From Limiplasma pullistercoris (GTDB taxonomy: Bacteria; Bacillota; Clostridia; Christensenellales; Aristaeellaceae), in NCBI GenBank assembly GCA_018715165.1, contig DVMC01000212.1, positions 1 through 9,975 of the forward strand: 9,975 nucleotides of DNA, read 5' to 3'. This document shows, piece after piece, positions 1 to 6,554 of this stretch (position 1 is its first letter; every line of letters starts with the position of its first letter). The position numbers and the translations under genes were made by a program. The notes below the pieces were generated by a model. The model saw only the letters and a list, made by a program, of their open reading frames with translations, made no database searches and was not told where the DNA came from.

Positions 1-11
1 GGGTCCATGGC

Positions 12-569
12 CTACGCTTCCTCCTTTTTCGGGGGGTTTTTGCGCTTGCGGTAGCGGTCCTCCTCGCTGAAGATGCAGCCGCAGTACTTCTGCATGTACA
101 GCCCCATGGCCCGCGCCCGGTCCTGCCCCTCGCGGAAGAAGGGCCGGAAATCCCGGTAGAGGAACGCAACGCCGAATTCCTCCCCCGCCTCGCGCGCGGT
201 TTGGGCCAGCAGCTCGTGGTTCTGGTAGGGGCTGATGAGCAGCGTGGTGGTGAAGTGCGTAAAGCCGTTCTCCGCGGCATAGCGTGCGGCGGAGCGCATG
301 CGCAGCCGGTAGCATGTGGCGCAACGCCCGTCAAAATCGCCCCCGACCGCCTCCAGGAAGGGCCGCAGGCCATATCCGCCCTCCACGATCAGCGAAAGGC
401 CGATCTCCTTGGCATAGTCAACCAGCGTGTTCCGGCGCATGCGGAACTCCGTAAACGGGTGAATGTTGGGATTGTCCCAGAAGCCCACGGGCTCGATTCC
501 CTCCCCGCGCAGCGTTTCGATGCACATGATGGAGCACGGCGCGCAGCAGATATGAAGCAGCAGTTTCAT
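12..569 (-). CDS. queH: Epoxyqueuosine reductase QueH (DUF208 family)
   Basis: Predicted to reduce epoxyqueuosine to queuosine, the last step in making the modified wobble base of tRNAs with GUN anticodons; it acts in the cytoplasm and replaces the cobalamin-dependent QueG in many anaerobes. The 185-residue protein has the family's cysteine pattern: HICCAPC at residues 6-12 (C8, C9, C12), GRCATCY at 81-87 (C83, C86) and YCGC at 162-165 (C163, C165), which supply ligands for the iron-sulfur cluster and nearby metal. Length is normal for the family. The start is fixed by AAGGGAGG on the minus strand (586-579), nine bases before the ATG. The lysine-rich tail after residue 174 is probably disordered. 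It is transcribed away from the CHAP gene, from its own promoter. No other queuosine gene is visible in the window. Family assignment is secure from the motifs; activity is by family knowledge. Confidence 0.94.
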   Translation of the reverse strand: MKLLLHICCAPCSIMCIETLRGEGIEPVGFWDNPNIHPFTEFRMRRNTLVDYAKEIGLSLIVEGGYGLRPFLEAVGGDFDGRCATCYRLRMRSAARYAAENGFTHFTTTLLISPYQNHELLAQTAREAGEEFGVAFLYRDFRPFFREGQDRARAMGLYMQKYCGCIFSEEDRYRKRKNPPKKEEA

Positions 570-594
570 CCTTGTTTTCCTCCCTTACCCTGCT

Positions 595-623
595 ATTGTA
601 ACACCTGCGGCGCGCGCGGACAA
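595..623 (-). promoter_or_regulatory. Predicted sigma-A promoter of queH
   Basis: On the minus strand, an extended -10 (TG-T-TACAAT, 603-595) lies 17 bases downstream of TTGTCC (623-618), which matches four of six positions of the TTGACA consensus. Transcription would start near 588, giving a leader of about 20 bases that is mostly the ribosome binding site. No riboswitch would fit in so short a leader. The -35 box is one base from the -35 box of the opposing promoter. Confidence 0.65.
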
Positions 624-624
624 G

Positions 625-653
625 TTTCCAAATGCGCCGGGATGTGCTATAAT
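625..653 (+). promoter_or_regulatory. Predicted sigma-A promoter of the CHAP-domain gene
   Basis: TTTCCA (625-630) and TATAAT (648-653) are separated by 17 bases, and TG at 645-646 makes an extended -10 (TGCTATAAT). The -10 is a perfect consensus; the -35 matches four of six bases. Transcription should begin near 660, about 35 bases before the ATG at 694. This placement rules out translation from the upstream in-frame ATG at 652, which lies inside the -10 box. Confidence 0.75.
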
Positions 654-693
654 GGCGTGGGACACCATTATCCAGAAAAGGAGTTTAACCCGG

Positions 694-1707
694 ATGCGAA
701 CCATCATTACCCGCGGTTTCTTGTGCCTGCTCATCTGCCTGCTCTGCGCATCCTGCGCCCTTGCCGACGAGGAGCGCGACGCGCTCTTTGACGCGGCGCT
801 GGAGGGCCTTCTGACCCCCGCGCAGCAGGCCGATCTGGACGGCGCCCTCGATCTGCACACCGGCGACAGCGCCTATGTGCCCTGTGTCGCGCCGGAGATC
901 ACCCCCTATGACGAGCGGGAGACGACCGTCTATCCGCCGGTCACCGGCCCCTTTTCGTCCTCGGACGAGTCGGTGGTGACCGTGACGGACACGGGGCTGA
1001 TGACGGGCGTGGCGGCCGGCACAGCCACCGTAACCTATCAGGCTGCGGAGGGCGAGCGCGCCTATCAGGTCACGGTAAGCGACGACGCCCTGCCGGAGCT
1101 GATCAAAAACTATATCTACGTGGTCAACCGGGAGTTCTATACCGTCAAGCGCGCGCGCCTGCCCAAGTACAACCAGTATGCCAAGTGGTATTACGGCAGA
1201 AAGAACGAGGTGGGCTGGTGCTCGGTGTTCACCATCTACTGCGCCAACGCCGCCGGGGCCAATCCCATCAAGGTCAACGACCTGGAGGAGGCGGGCGAGT
1301 CCCCCGTGCAGTTTTTCCGCGAGGGGCAGGTGGGCCGGCAGTACGACGGCTTCCTGGAGCTGGACCGCTTTGTCAGCGTGCCCAAGCCCGGCTATCTGGT
1401 GATCTATGCGGACATGAGCAACGCCTACCGCACCGTGCACATCGGCTCGGTGACGGATGTCCAGGACCTGGGAGACGGCCTGTACGCCGTGACCACGGTG
1501 GAGGGCAACATGTCCAACAGCGTAAAGAGCTACTGCTACGTCTACGACAGCAACAAGCCCAACCACATGGTGGGCGTGGAAGAGGGCCTCAAGCTGCAAA
1601 ACAACATGTCCGAGCTGCCCGAACAGATGCACTCGGACCCGCTGGTGCAGTACGAGCTGCACACGGACCACTGGTCCGTCTTCGGCTTTTGCCAGACCTG
1701 GAAATAA
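694..1707 (+). CDS. Secreted protein with bacterial Ig-like (BIG2-type) and CHAP-like amidase domains
   Basis: Likely an exported enzyme that cleaves peptidoglycan (amidase or endopeptidase) or related amide bonds at the cell surface. The 337-residue protein begins with a signal peptide: arginines at 2 and 7, a hydrophobic core at 8-23 and an A-L-A cleavage site ending at residue 24. An Ig-like domain follows, with typical BIG2 text at about 88-130 (SSDESVVTV, then GLMTGVAAGTATVTY). The C-terminal half reads like a CHAP domain: VGWCSVF with C176, a VPKPGYLVIY strand, H249 in VHIGSVTDV and E270-G-N in VEGNMSN, giving a Cys-His-Glu/Asn set. The start at 694 is chosen because AAAAGGAG (676-683) lies ten bases upstream and the signal peptide starts there. 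Cysteine C21 sits near the signal cleavage site, but residue -3 to it is cysteine, so a lipobox is doubtful. No terminator is seen after it. The substrate is unknown, and a non-catalytic wall-binding role is possible. Confidence 0.8.
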   Translation: MRTIITRGFLCLLICLLCASCALADEERDALFDAALEGLLTPAQQADLDGALDLHTGDSAYVPCVAPEITPYDERETTVYPPVTGPFSSSDESVVTVTDTGLMTGVAAGTATVTYQAAEGERAYQVTVSDDALPELIKNYIYVVNREFYTVKRARLPKYNQYAKWYYGRKNEVGWCSVFTIYCANAAGANPIKVNDLEEAGESPVQFFREGQVGRQYDGFLELDRFVSVPKPGYLVIYADMSNAYRTVHIGSVTDVQDLGDGLYAVTTVEGNMSNSVKSYCYVYDSNKPNHMVGVEEGLKLQNNMSELPEQMHSDPLVQYELHTDHWSVFGFCQTWK

Positions 1708-1711
1708 ACCC

Positions 1712-1740
1712 GTTTCATCCCGCACAAAATGCGTTATAAT
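1712..1740 (+). promoter_or_regulatory. Predicted promoter of the rubrerythrin gene
   Basis: A perfect -10 TATAAT lies at 1735-1740. The only -35 candidate at 17-base spacing is GTTTCA (1712-1717), a poor match, so the promoter may depend on an activator or have weak -35 contact. The start would be near 1747, with a leader of about 40 bases ending in AAGGAGGT (1770-1777), nine bases before the ATG at 1787. There is no terminator between the preceding stop and this promoter, so some read-through from the CHAP gene is possible. Confidence 0.6.
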
Positions 1741-1748
1741 AAATGCGT
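1727..1748 (+). repeat. Direct repeat AAATGCGT flanking the -10 box, possible operator
   Basis: AAATGCGT occurs at 1727-1734 and again at 1741-1748; both copies continue as one variable base then A, and they are 14 bases apart start to start. The -10 TATAAT lies exactly between the copies, so a protein bound to both would cover the promoter. A regulator bound here could respond to oxidative stress, as rubrerythrin genes often do, but that is inference; the repeat could also be chance. Confidence 0.4.
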
Positions 1749-1786
1749 AATGACGGGAAACAAAACATGAAGGAGGTACGTCACCC

Positions 1787-2329
1787 ATGAACAATCTCAA
1801 GGGAACCAAGACCGAGGCCAACCTCATGACCGCCTTTGCCGGCGAAAGCCAGGCGCACACCAAGTACAAGTACTACGCCTCCAAGGCCCGCAAGGAGGGC
1901 TATGTGCAGATCGGCAACCTCTTTGAGGAGACCGCCAACAACGAGAAGGAGCACGCCAAGATCTGGTTCAAGCTCCTGCATGACGGCGACATCCCCGCCA
2001 CCAGCACCAACCTTCTGGACGCCGCCAACGGTGAAAACTACGAGTGGACCGACATGTACGCCAAGATGGCCGCCGACGCCCGTGAGGAGGGCTTCAACGA
2101 TATTGCTTTCCTCTTCGAGTCCGTGGGCAAGATCGAAAAGGCACATGAGGAGCGCTACCGCAAGCTGCAGGCCAACGTGGAGGACGGCATCGTCTTCAGC
2201 CGCGACGGCGACATGATCTGGGAGTGCTCCAACTGCGGCCACATCGTCATCGGCCCCAAGGCCCCCGAGCTGTGCCCCGTGTGCAAGCATCCCAAGGCCT
2301 ATTTCCAGCTCCGCGCCCAGAACTATTGA
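1787..2329 (+). CDS. rbr: Rubrerythrin
   Basis: A cytoplasmic non-haem di-iron peroxidase that reduces hydrogen peroxide to water with electrons from NAD(P)H by way of rubredoxin-type carriers; it protects anaerobes from oxygen. The 180 residues are full length for classical rubrerythrin. The N-terminal four-helix ferritin-like domain (about 1-130) carries the expected ligands: E20 in AFAGESQ, E53 and H56 in NEKEH, E83/E86 in GENYEW, and E117 and H120 in KIEKAH. The C-terminal rubredoxin-like domain has C147-x2-C150 and C163-x2-C166, which bind one iron. AAGGAGGT at 1770-1777 gives an ideal ribosome binding site. The gene has its own promoter and terminator, so it is monocistronic. Nothing is missing or odd in the protein. 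The codons are as GC-biased as those of its neighbours, so recent transfer is not suggested. Confidence 0.97.
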   Translation: MNNLKGTKTEANLMTAFAGESQAHTKYKYYASKARKEGYVQIGNLFEETANNEKEHAKIWFKLLHDGDIPATSTNLLDAANGENYEWTDMYAKMAADAREEGFNDIAFLFESVGKIEKAHEERYRKLQANVEDGIVFSRDGDMIWECSNCGHIVIGPKAPELCPVCKHPKAYFQLRAQNY

Positions 2330-2368
2330 CCTGCGAAAAGCCCGGCCGCGCCGGACTTTCCGCCATCT

Positions 2369-2396
2369 GCGCCCGCTCTCCGGCGGGCGCTTTTTT
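2369..2396 (+). terminator. Intrinsic terminator after rubrerythrin
   Basis: A perfect 8-bp GC stem (GCGCCCGC 2369-2376 paired with GCGGGCGC 2383-2390), a six-base loop and then six Ts (2391-2396). It lies 40 bases after the rubrerythrin stop and isolates that gene from the downstream operon. A smaller hairpin (CCGGC 2342-2346 with GCCGG 2350-2354) precedes it but has no T tract of its own. Confidence 0.93.
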
Positions 2397-2427
2397 CGTC
2401 TTTCTCCCTTCCTCCGCCGGGCCACCC

Positions 2428-2456
2428 TTTCCATTCCCGGCCGAACGTGATACACT
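2428..2456 (+). promoter_or_regulatory. Predicted sigma-A promoter of the glycosyltransferase / tubulin-like operon
   Basis: TTTCCA (2428-2433) and an extended -10 TG-A-TACACT (2448-2456) are spaced by 17 bases (2434-2450). The -35 is the same hexamer, at the same spacing, as in the CHAP gene promoter. Transcription would start near 2463, about 40 bases before the ATG at 2505. It is the only convincing promoter upstream of the five-gene run, and no terminator-like hairpin is seen inside the run. Confidence 0.65.
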
Positions 2457-2504
2457 ACTCTATGATATGCAGCCATTTTCCCCGTCCATGAAAGGAGCGC
2501 CCGC

Positions 2505-3845
2505 ATGCGCATCGCCCAGATCAATGTCGTCGCCTCGCTGAGCACGGGGCGCATCGCGGTTTCCCTGTGCCGCACGGCCATGCAGGCCGGGCACCGCGCC
2601 CTTATCTGTCATTCGCGCGATCACGCGCCCGCCGACGTGCCCAGCTATGTCGTCGGCAGCAAGGCGGAAACGCTGCTGGACCTGATTCTGACCCGACTTA
2701 CCGACCGCGCGGGCTTTTTCAGCCGCTATGCCACCCGCCGGCTCATCCGCCAGCTGGAGGCGTACAAGCCCGACCTTGTGCACCTGCACAACCTGCACGG
2801 GTATTACCTCAATCTCCCCATGCTCTTTGCCTGGCTCAAGAAGCACGACCTGCCCGTGGTGTGGACCCTGCACGACTGCTGGGCCTACACCGGCCACTGC
2901 GCGTACTACACCATGGCGCGGGGCGCCGCGCCGGTGGACGGCCGCCGCCGACGGGCCAGCCAGAAGGACCGTCTCGGCTGCGACCGATGGCTGGGGGGCT
3001 GCGGGGGCTGCGTCAGGCGGCATGCCTATCCGGCCAGCTGGTTTCTGGACCAGAGCGCGCGCAACTGGCGCGACAAGCGGGAGCTGTTCTGCGGCCTCAA
3101 GCACATGGTGCTCGCCACCCCCAGCGAGTGGCTGCGCGGCGAGGTCAAGCGCTCCTTTTTGGGCGGCTATCCCGTCTATGCCCTGCCCAACGGCGTGGAC
3201 CTGACCGTTTTTCAGCCCTGCCTGGACGAGCAGTTCATGCGCGACGTGGTGCGCTTCTACGGGCTGGAGCGGTCGGGGGGCCGCCGCCTGGTGATCAGCG
3301 CCGCGGCCGTGTGGGACGAGCGCAAGGGGCTGGACGACCTGATCGACCTGAGCGAGGCGCTGGGGCCGGAGTATTGCGTGGTGGCCGTGGGGCTGGATGA
3401 ATACCAGATCGCTTCCCTTCCCAAAAACACGGTGCTGGGCGTGAAGCGCACGGGCAACACCGCAGACCTGTGCGCCCTCTACACCGCCGCGGACGTGTAC
3501 CTGAGCGCCAGCCATGAGGAGAGCATGGGCATGACGCTGGTGGAGGCCCTGGCCTGCGGCACGCAGGTCGTGTGCTACGACGCGACCGCCATGCCCGAAA
3601 TCGTGACCGACGAGGTGGGCGAGGTCGTGCCCCTGGGCGACATCGCCGCCCTGGCCGACGCGGTGCGCCGCCTGTGCGCCGCCCCCCGCAGCGCCGACGC
3701 CTGCCGCGCCCGCGCCGCCGACTTCGAGGCGGGCAAGTGCTTTTCCGCCTATCTCAAGCTGTATGAAAACATGTACCGCCACAGCCCCGCCTGGGAAGCG
3801 TCGCTTCAGAAGGCGGCAGGGAAAGCCCCGGCCGGGGGCGAATGA
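2505..3845 (+). CDS. Glycosyltransferase, GT4-like (GT-B fold)
   Basis: Probably transfers a sugar from a nucleotide-sugar donor to a surface glycan or lipid acceptor on the cytoplasmic side of the membrane. The 446 residues show a GT-B layout. The N-terminal acceptor half starts with MRIAQINVVASLSTGRIA and contains DLVHLHNLHGYY and WTLHDCWAYTGHC (120-132). The C-terminal donor half has LPNGVDLTVF, a strand before DERKG, and the GT4 signature with E339 and E347 (E-x7-E) in EESMGMTLVEALACGT. C132, C159, C166 and C169 form a cysteine cluster seen in a subgroup of GT4 enzymes, possibly a metal site. Between C132 and C159 lies an arginine-rich stretch (about 138-157) that seems longer than usual for the subgroup. 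AAAGGAG at 2491-2497 sets the start. It is the first gene of the operon; the next start is 38 bases beyond its stop. Donor and acceptor cannot be told from sequence. Confidence 0.88.
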   Translation: MRIAQINVVASLSTGRIAVSLCRTAMQAGHRALICHSRDHAPADVPSYVVGSKAETLLDLILTRLTDRAGFFSRYATRRLIRQLEAYKPDLVHLHNLHGYYLNLPMLFAWLKKHDLPVVWTLHDCWAYTGHCAYYTMARGAAPVDGRRRRASQKDRLGCDRWLGGCGGCVRRHAYPASWFLDQSARNWRDKRELFCGLKHMVLATPSEWLRGEVKRSFLGGYPVYALPNGVDLTVFQPCLDEQFMRDVVRFYGLERSGGRRLVISAAAVWDERKGLDDLIDLSEALGPEYCVVAVGLDEYQIASLPKNTVLGVKRTGNTADLCALYTAADVYLSASHEESMGMTLVEALACGTQVVCYDATAMPEIVTDEVGEVVPLGDIAALADAVRRLCAAPRSADACRARAADFEAGKCFSAYLKLYENMYRHSPAWEASLQKAAGKAPAGGE

Positions 3846-3883
3846 TATTTTCCAGTAAGCCCGATACGAAAGGAGAGGTGCGC

Positions 3884-5914
3884 ATGGTCCGGCGGATGCT
3901 GCTGGCGCTGCTTTTGTGCGCCGCCTTGCTGCTCACGGCGTGTGGTCTGCCCGGCGCGCTGGACGCCTTTTCCGGCGCGGACAGCGCGGCCGCCGTGCCG
4001 GACCTGCGCCTGCTGGAATGGCCCGCGATGAGCGACGCCGTCCCCAGCGAAACGGAGGCGCCCGCGTCCGGCGCGCCCCTGCTGGTGGACCTGTGGCTGG
4101 ACGCCTCCCAGGTGATGGGCGGCATCAACATCCACGAGGAGAGCGTCTATCCCCATTTCAGCCGCAAGTACCGCGAGGGCGGCTTCCATTACCGCTACGG
4201 CTCGCAGGTGGGCATGTACGAGGGCGTGCTGCGCTGCCTGCTGTCCGCGGCCGAGGGCTCGCGCGTGCGGGTGCTGCGCGCGGGCAACGAGCGCCTGCCG
4301 GACGAGGCGCTTCAGGCGCTGGCCGGGTCCGGCGCGGAGGCGCGCGCCTCCGTCACGCGCGACCTGCTCACCTGCGCCGTCAACCCCCTGCCCTCGTTCT
4401 TTGCGGGCCTGTCCGCCGAGGACATGGAAGGCTCGTTCTACGACCTGGGCACGCCCATGCTCAACCGGCTGCGCTCGCTGGACGCCTCCTCGCTGGAAAA
4501 CCCGTCGCTGGCCCCGGCCATGGCCGACGCTCTGGATGACCAGATCGCCGCCATCCAGAGCGGGAAGACGGACGGCTATGTGGCGGATGGCGACGCGGAC
4601 GCGCCGCTCATGTATGCCCTGGAAAACCTCGACCTCACGCGCCTGTCCGTCATCACCTGCGACCCGGCCACCCTGCGCCGTCTGTCCTCCGTGGAGGCGG
4701 ACGGCACGCCCGTTGATTTTGTGACGGAGGTGCTTGAGGCGCGGGGCATGTTTGACGCGGGGCTGTGCGTTCAGCTCTACGCCTTTGTGCTGGACTATAT
4801 GGGGCAGATGTCCTCCTTCGGTGCGGCGGACTTTGCCGAGCCGCTTCTCTGGGGCCGGCTGGATTATGACAACGCCGCCCAGAACTCCGACGAGGCGCTG
4901 CCCATGCCGCGCACGCTTATCATGCTGGTGGTGGGAACCCCCGCGCAGGTGGACCGCTATGCCGCGCAGCTAAGCGACGGCCTGGCGTCCTCCGAGGCGC
5001 TCAAGGGCCTGCGCGGCCCCTCGGAGGGCCAGCTCACCTATACCGCGGACGGCCAGACCGTCACGCAGCAGCCCTTCGGCTTTGAATCTTTCTCCGCGCG
5101 CATCGAGCGGCCCGGCTGGACCTGCCTGACCCGGCTTAGCGAGGGCGCGGCGCTGTCCGTATCCGGCTGCACGCTCGAAACCGGCGGGCAGGCCGCCACG
5201 GTCACGCTGGATAGCGATTCCTCCGGCGCGTCGGTGACGGTGTCGCTGCCCGTGACGCAGGAAAGCGGCGCGGCGAGCGCGGACCTGAGCGGCCTCACCG
5301 CCTCCGTCTCGGTGGAGGCGGCGCTCATTCTGACCGATACGCTGCCCACCACGGCGCAGGCCGGGGAGGGGCAGGTCATCGCGCTTCGGGATACGCAGTA
5401 CGTCTTTACCCGCGAGGACGAGGCCTTCCAGAGCGGCGGGCGGCAAAATCCCTTCAGGATCGCCGCCGTGGCGCCGGAGGATGGCGGCACGCGCCTTTCC
5501 ATCACCGTCTCGGCGGACGAAGCCGCGCTCGTGCCGGGCTATTACCGCGTGCTGGTCAGCGCGGACCTCTCCGGCGCTCAGGTCGAATGGGAGGACGTCC
5601 CCTGGGCCGCCAGCCTCGGCGTGCGCCTGACCAACGAGCAGATTTCCGCGTGGGAGCAGTTCGCCCAGGCGGTGCATACCTACGACGGCGACAGCGCCGG
5701 CGTGCCCCGCCAGCTTCAGCACGCATGGGGGCCCGTGAACGAATCCGGCTATCATGGCCTGACCATCCCGGACTTTCCGCCCGTGATGCGCGCACCGGGC
5801 CTTGAAGAGCTGATCGCCCAGCTGCGCGCGGCCGCCAATGTGGATGAAGCGCCTCTGGTGCGCTATGAGTTTGACGTATTCGTGCCCGCCGGGGCATGGG
5901 AAGGGGGCGTATGA
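3884..5914 (+). CDS. Lipoprotein with degenerate von Willebrand A-like N-terminal region
   Basis: A 676-residue membrane-anchored lipoprotein predicted to sit on the outer face of the cytoplasmic membrane. The signal peptide has basic residues at 3-4, a leucine-rich core and the lipobox L17-T-A-C20. Residues 66-80 read as a buried strand followed by D73-A-S75-Q-V-M-G-G, like the first MIDAS motif (D-x-S-x-S) of vWA domains, but the third ligand position is V77. A strand ending in ITCD (D260) could be the acidic third motif. A further strand and helix come at about residues 345-370, then a serine/threonine- and valine-rich part that looks like beta-sandwich modules (about 395-560) and a C-terminal segment I do not recognise. 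The start at 3884 is favoured over the in-frame ATG at 3842, which overlaps the previous stop as ATGA: AAAGGAG (3869-3875) is eight bases before 3884, and the signal peptide begins there. The next gene overlaps its stop. Lipoprotein status is firm; the vWA call is tentative. Confidence 0.8.
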   Translation: MVRRMLLALLLCAALLLTACGLPGALDAFSGADSAAAVPDLRLLEWPAMSDAVPSETEAPASGAPLLVDLWLDASQVMGGINIHEESVYPHFSRKYREGGFHYRYGSQVGMYEGVLRCLLSAAEGSRVRVLRAGNERLPDEALQALAGSGAEARASVTRDLLTCAVNPLPSFFAGLSAEDMEGSFYDLGTPMLNRLRSLDASSLENPSLAPAMADALDDQIAAIQSGKTDGYVADGDADAPLMYALENLDLTRLSVITCDPATLRRLSSVEADGTPVDFVTEVLEARGMFDAGLCVQLYAFVLDYMGQMSSFGAADFAEPLLWGRLDYDNAAQNSDEALPMPRTLIMLVVGTPAQVDRYAAQLSDGLASSEALKGLRGPSEGQLTYTADGQTVTQQPFGFESFSARIERPGWTCLTRLSEGAALSVSGCTLETGGQAATVTLDSDSSGASVTVSLPVTQESGAASADLSGLTASVSVEAALILTDTLPTTAQAGEGQVIALRDTQYVFTREDEAFQSGGRQNPFRIAAVAPEDGGTRLSITVSADEAALVPGYYRVLVSADLSGAQVEWEDVPWAASLGVRLTNEQISAWEQFAQAVHTYDGDSAGVPRQLQHAWGPVNESGYHGLTIPDFPPVMRAPGLEELIAQLRAAANVDEAPLVRYEFDVFVPAGAWEGGV

Positions 5915-6534
5915 GCATGCCGTCCGCCGTGCGCCTGCGCTGGTCCAACCGGGTGAAATGCCTTGTGTGCTATCTGGTCTGCTTTGCCCTGCCGCTTCTG
6001 TGGCAGGCCGCGGCCAGCCTCTGGATCTACCCCCTCAAGCTGACGGGCACCGCGCCCAACGTGGCGCTGCATCTGCAAGCGGCTCTGCCCTTTTCCCCCG
6101 TGCCGCTGGACGCGCTGGCCCGGTCGGGCGAAGCCGCCGCCGCAACGCCCGAGGCCCTGCGCGCCGCGCTTTTCTCCCGCGAGCAAAGCTGGCTCTGGTT
6201 TCTGGCGGCCTGCGCGCTCGCGGCATGGTTGATTACGCTGGCGGTGCAGCTTCTCTGGCGCGCCGGGCGGCGCTCCGCCATCCAGCCCGCGCGGGCGGCC
6301 CGCCGGGCCATCCGCACCTACCGCCTGACGCTCCTGTGGCTCTGCGCGGTCAACGCGGCCTTTGCCGCTGTGGTCTGGCTGGCGGGCGTCCGGTGGATTC
6401 CCGGCCGCACCGGGTGGGATCTGGCGGCGTATTTCGGCTGCTACGCGCTCAACGTGCTGGCCGCCGCCGCCGTGTCGCGCCTGGCCGCGCCGCCCGCCAT
6501 CAGCGGCCGCCACGCCTTTTTCAAGCGGCTGTAA
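5911..6534 (+). CDS. Four-helix integral membrane protein, unknown family
   Basis: A 207-residue protein of the cytoplasmic membrane. Four hydrophobic segments lie at roughly 16-40, 91-115, 140-160 and 171-190. The positive-inside rule places both ends in the cytoplasm: arginines before helix 1, a strongly basic loop between helices 2 and 3 (RAGRR, then several more arginines) and a C-terminal FFKRL. The loop between helices 1 and 2, about 50 residues and alanine/proline rich, would face outside, where it could meet the lipoprotein. The ATG at 5911 overlaps the lipoprotein stop as ATGA, which suggests translational coupling; the purine run at 5898-5907 is a weak ribosome binding site. ATG 5917 is an alternative start two codons on. 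I recognise no family signature. From its place between the lipoprotein and the tubulin-like gene I infer a role linking the outer and cytoplasmic parts. Confidence 0.85.
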   Translation: MSMPSAVRLRWSNRVKCLVCYLVCFALPLLWQAAASLWIYPLKLTGTAPNVALHLQAALPFSPVPLDALARSGEAAAATPEALRAALFSREQSWLWFLAACALAAWLITLAVQLLWRAGRRSAIQPARAARRAIRTYRLTLLWLCAVNAAFAAVVWLAGVRWIPGRTGWDLAAYFGCYALNVLAAAAVSRLAAPPAISGRHAFFKRL

Positions 6535-6554
6535 TCAGGAAAGGAGGCCTGCGC

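Noticed and set aside
652..693. In-frame ATG at 652 as the start of the CHAP gene.
   Set aside because: It overlaps the -10 box and would put 14 polar residues before the signal peptide; ATG 694 has the ribosome binding site.
1734..1748. PerR box at the rubrerythrin promoter.
   Set aside because: TTATAAT is present as one half, but the second half (AATGCGT region) does not match ATTATAA, so it is likely just the -10 box.
685..1869. Minus-strand open frame opposite the CHAP gene and the start of rubrerythrin.
   Set aside because: It crosses two intergenic promoters and two plus-strand genes of known domain type; the product is a low-complexity shadow.
2342..2354. Small hairpin after rubrerythrin as a terminator.
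   Set aside because: Its 5-bp stem and 3-base loop are followed by ACTTTCC, not a T run; the hairpin at 2369-2396 is far better.
2460..3782. Minus-strand open frame of 440 codons opposite the glycosyltransferase.
   Set aside because: It covers the clear GT4 gene; the product is rich in His, Gly, Ala and Val with no domain pattern, as expected of a shadow frame.
3842..3883. ATG at 3842 overlapping the glycosyltransferase stop as the lipoprotein start.
   Set aside because: The ATGA overlap is tempting, but it would add 14 polar residues before a standard lipoprotein signal peptide, and AAAGGAG is placed for 3884.
5838..6554. Upstream in-frame extension of the tubulin-like gene to an ATG at 5838.
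   Set aside because: It would read through the lipoprotein end and the whole membrane-protein gene in another frame. The ATG at 6555 has a perfect ribosome binding site and starts the expected first strand and glycine loop.
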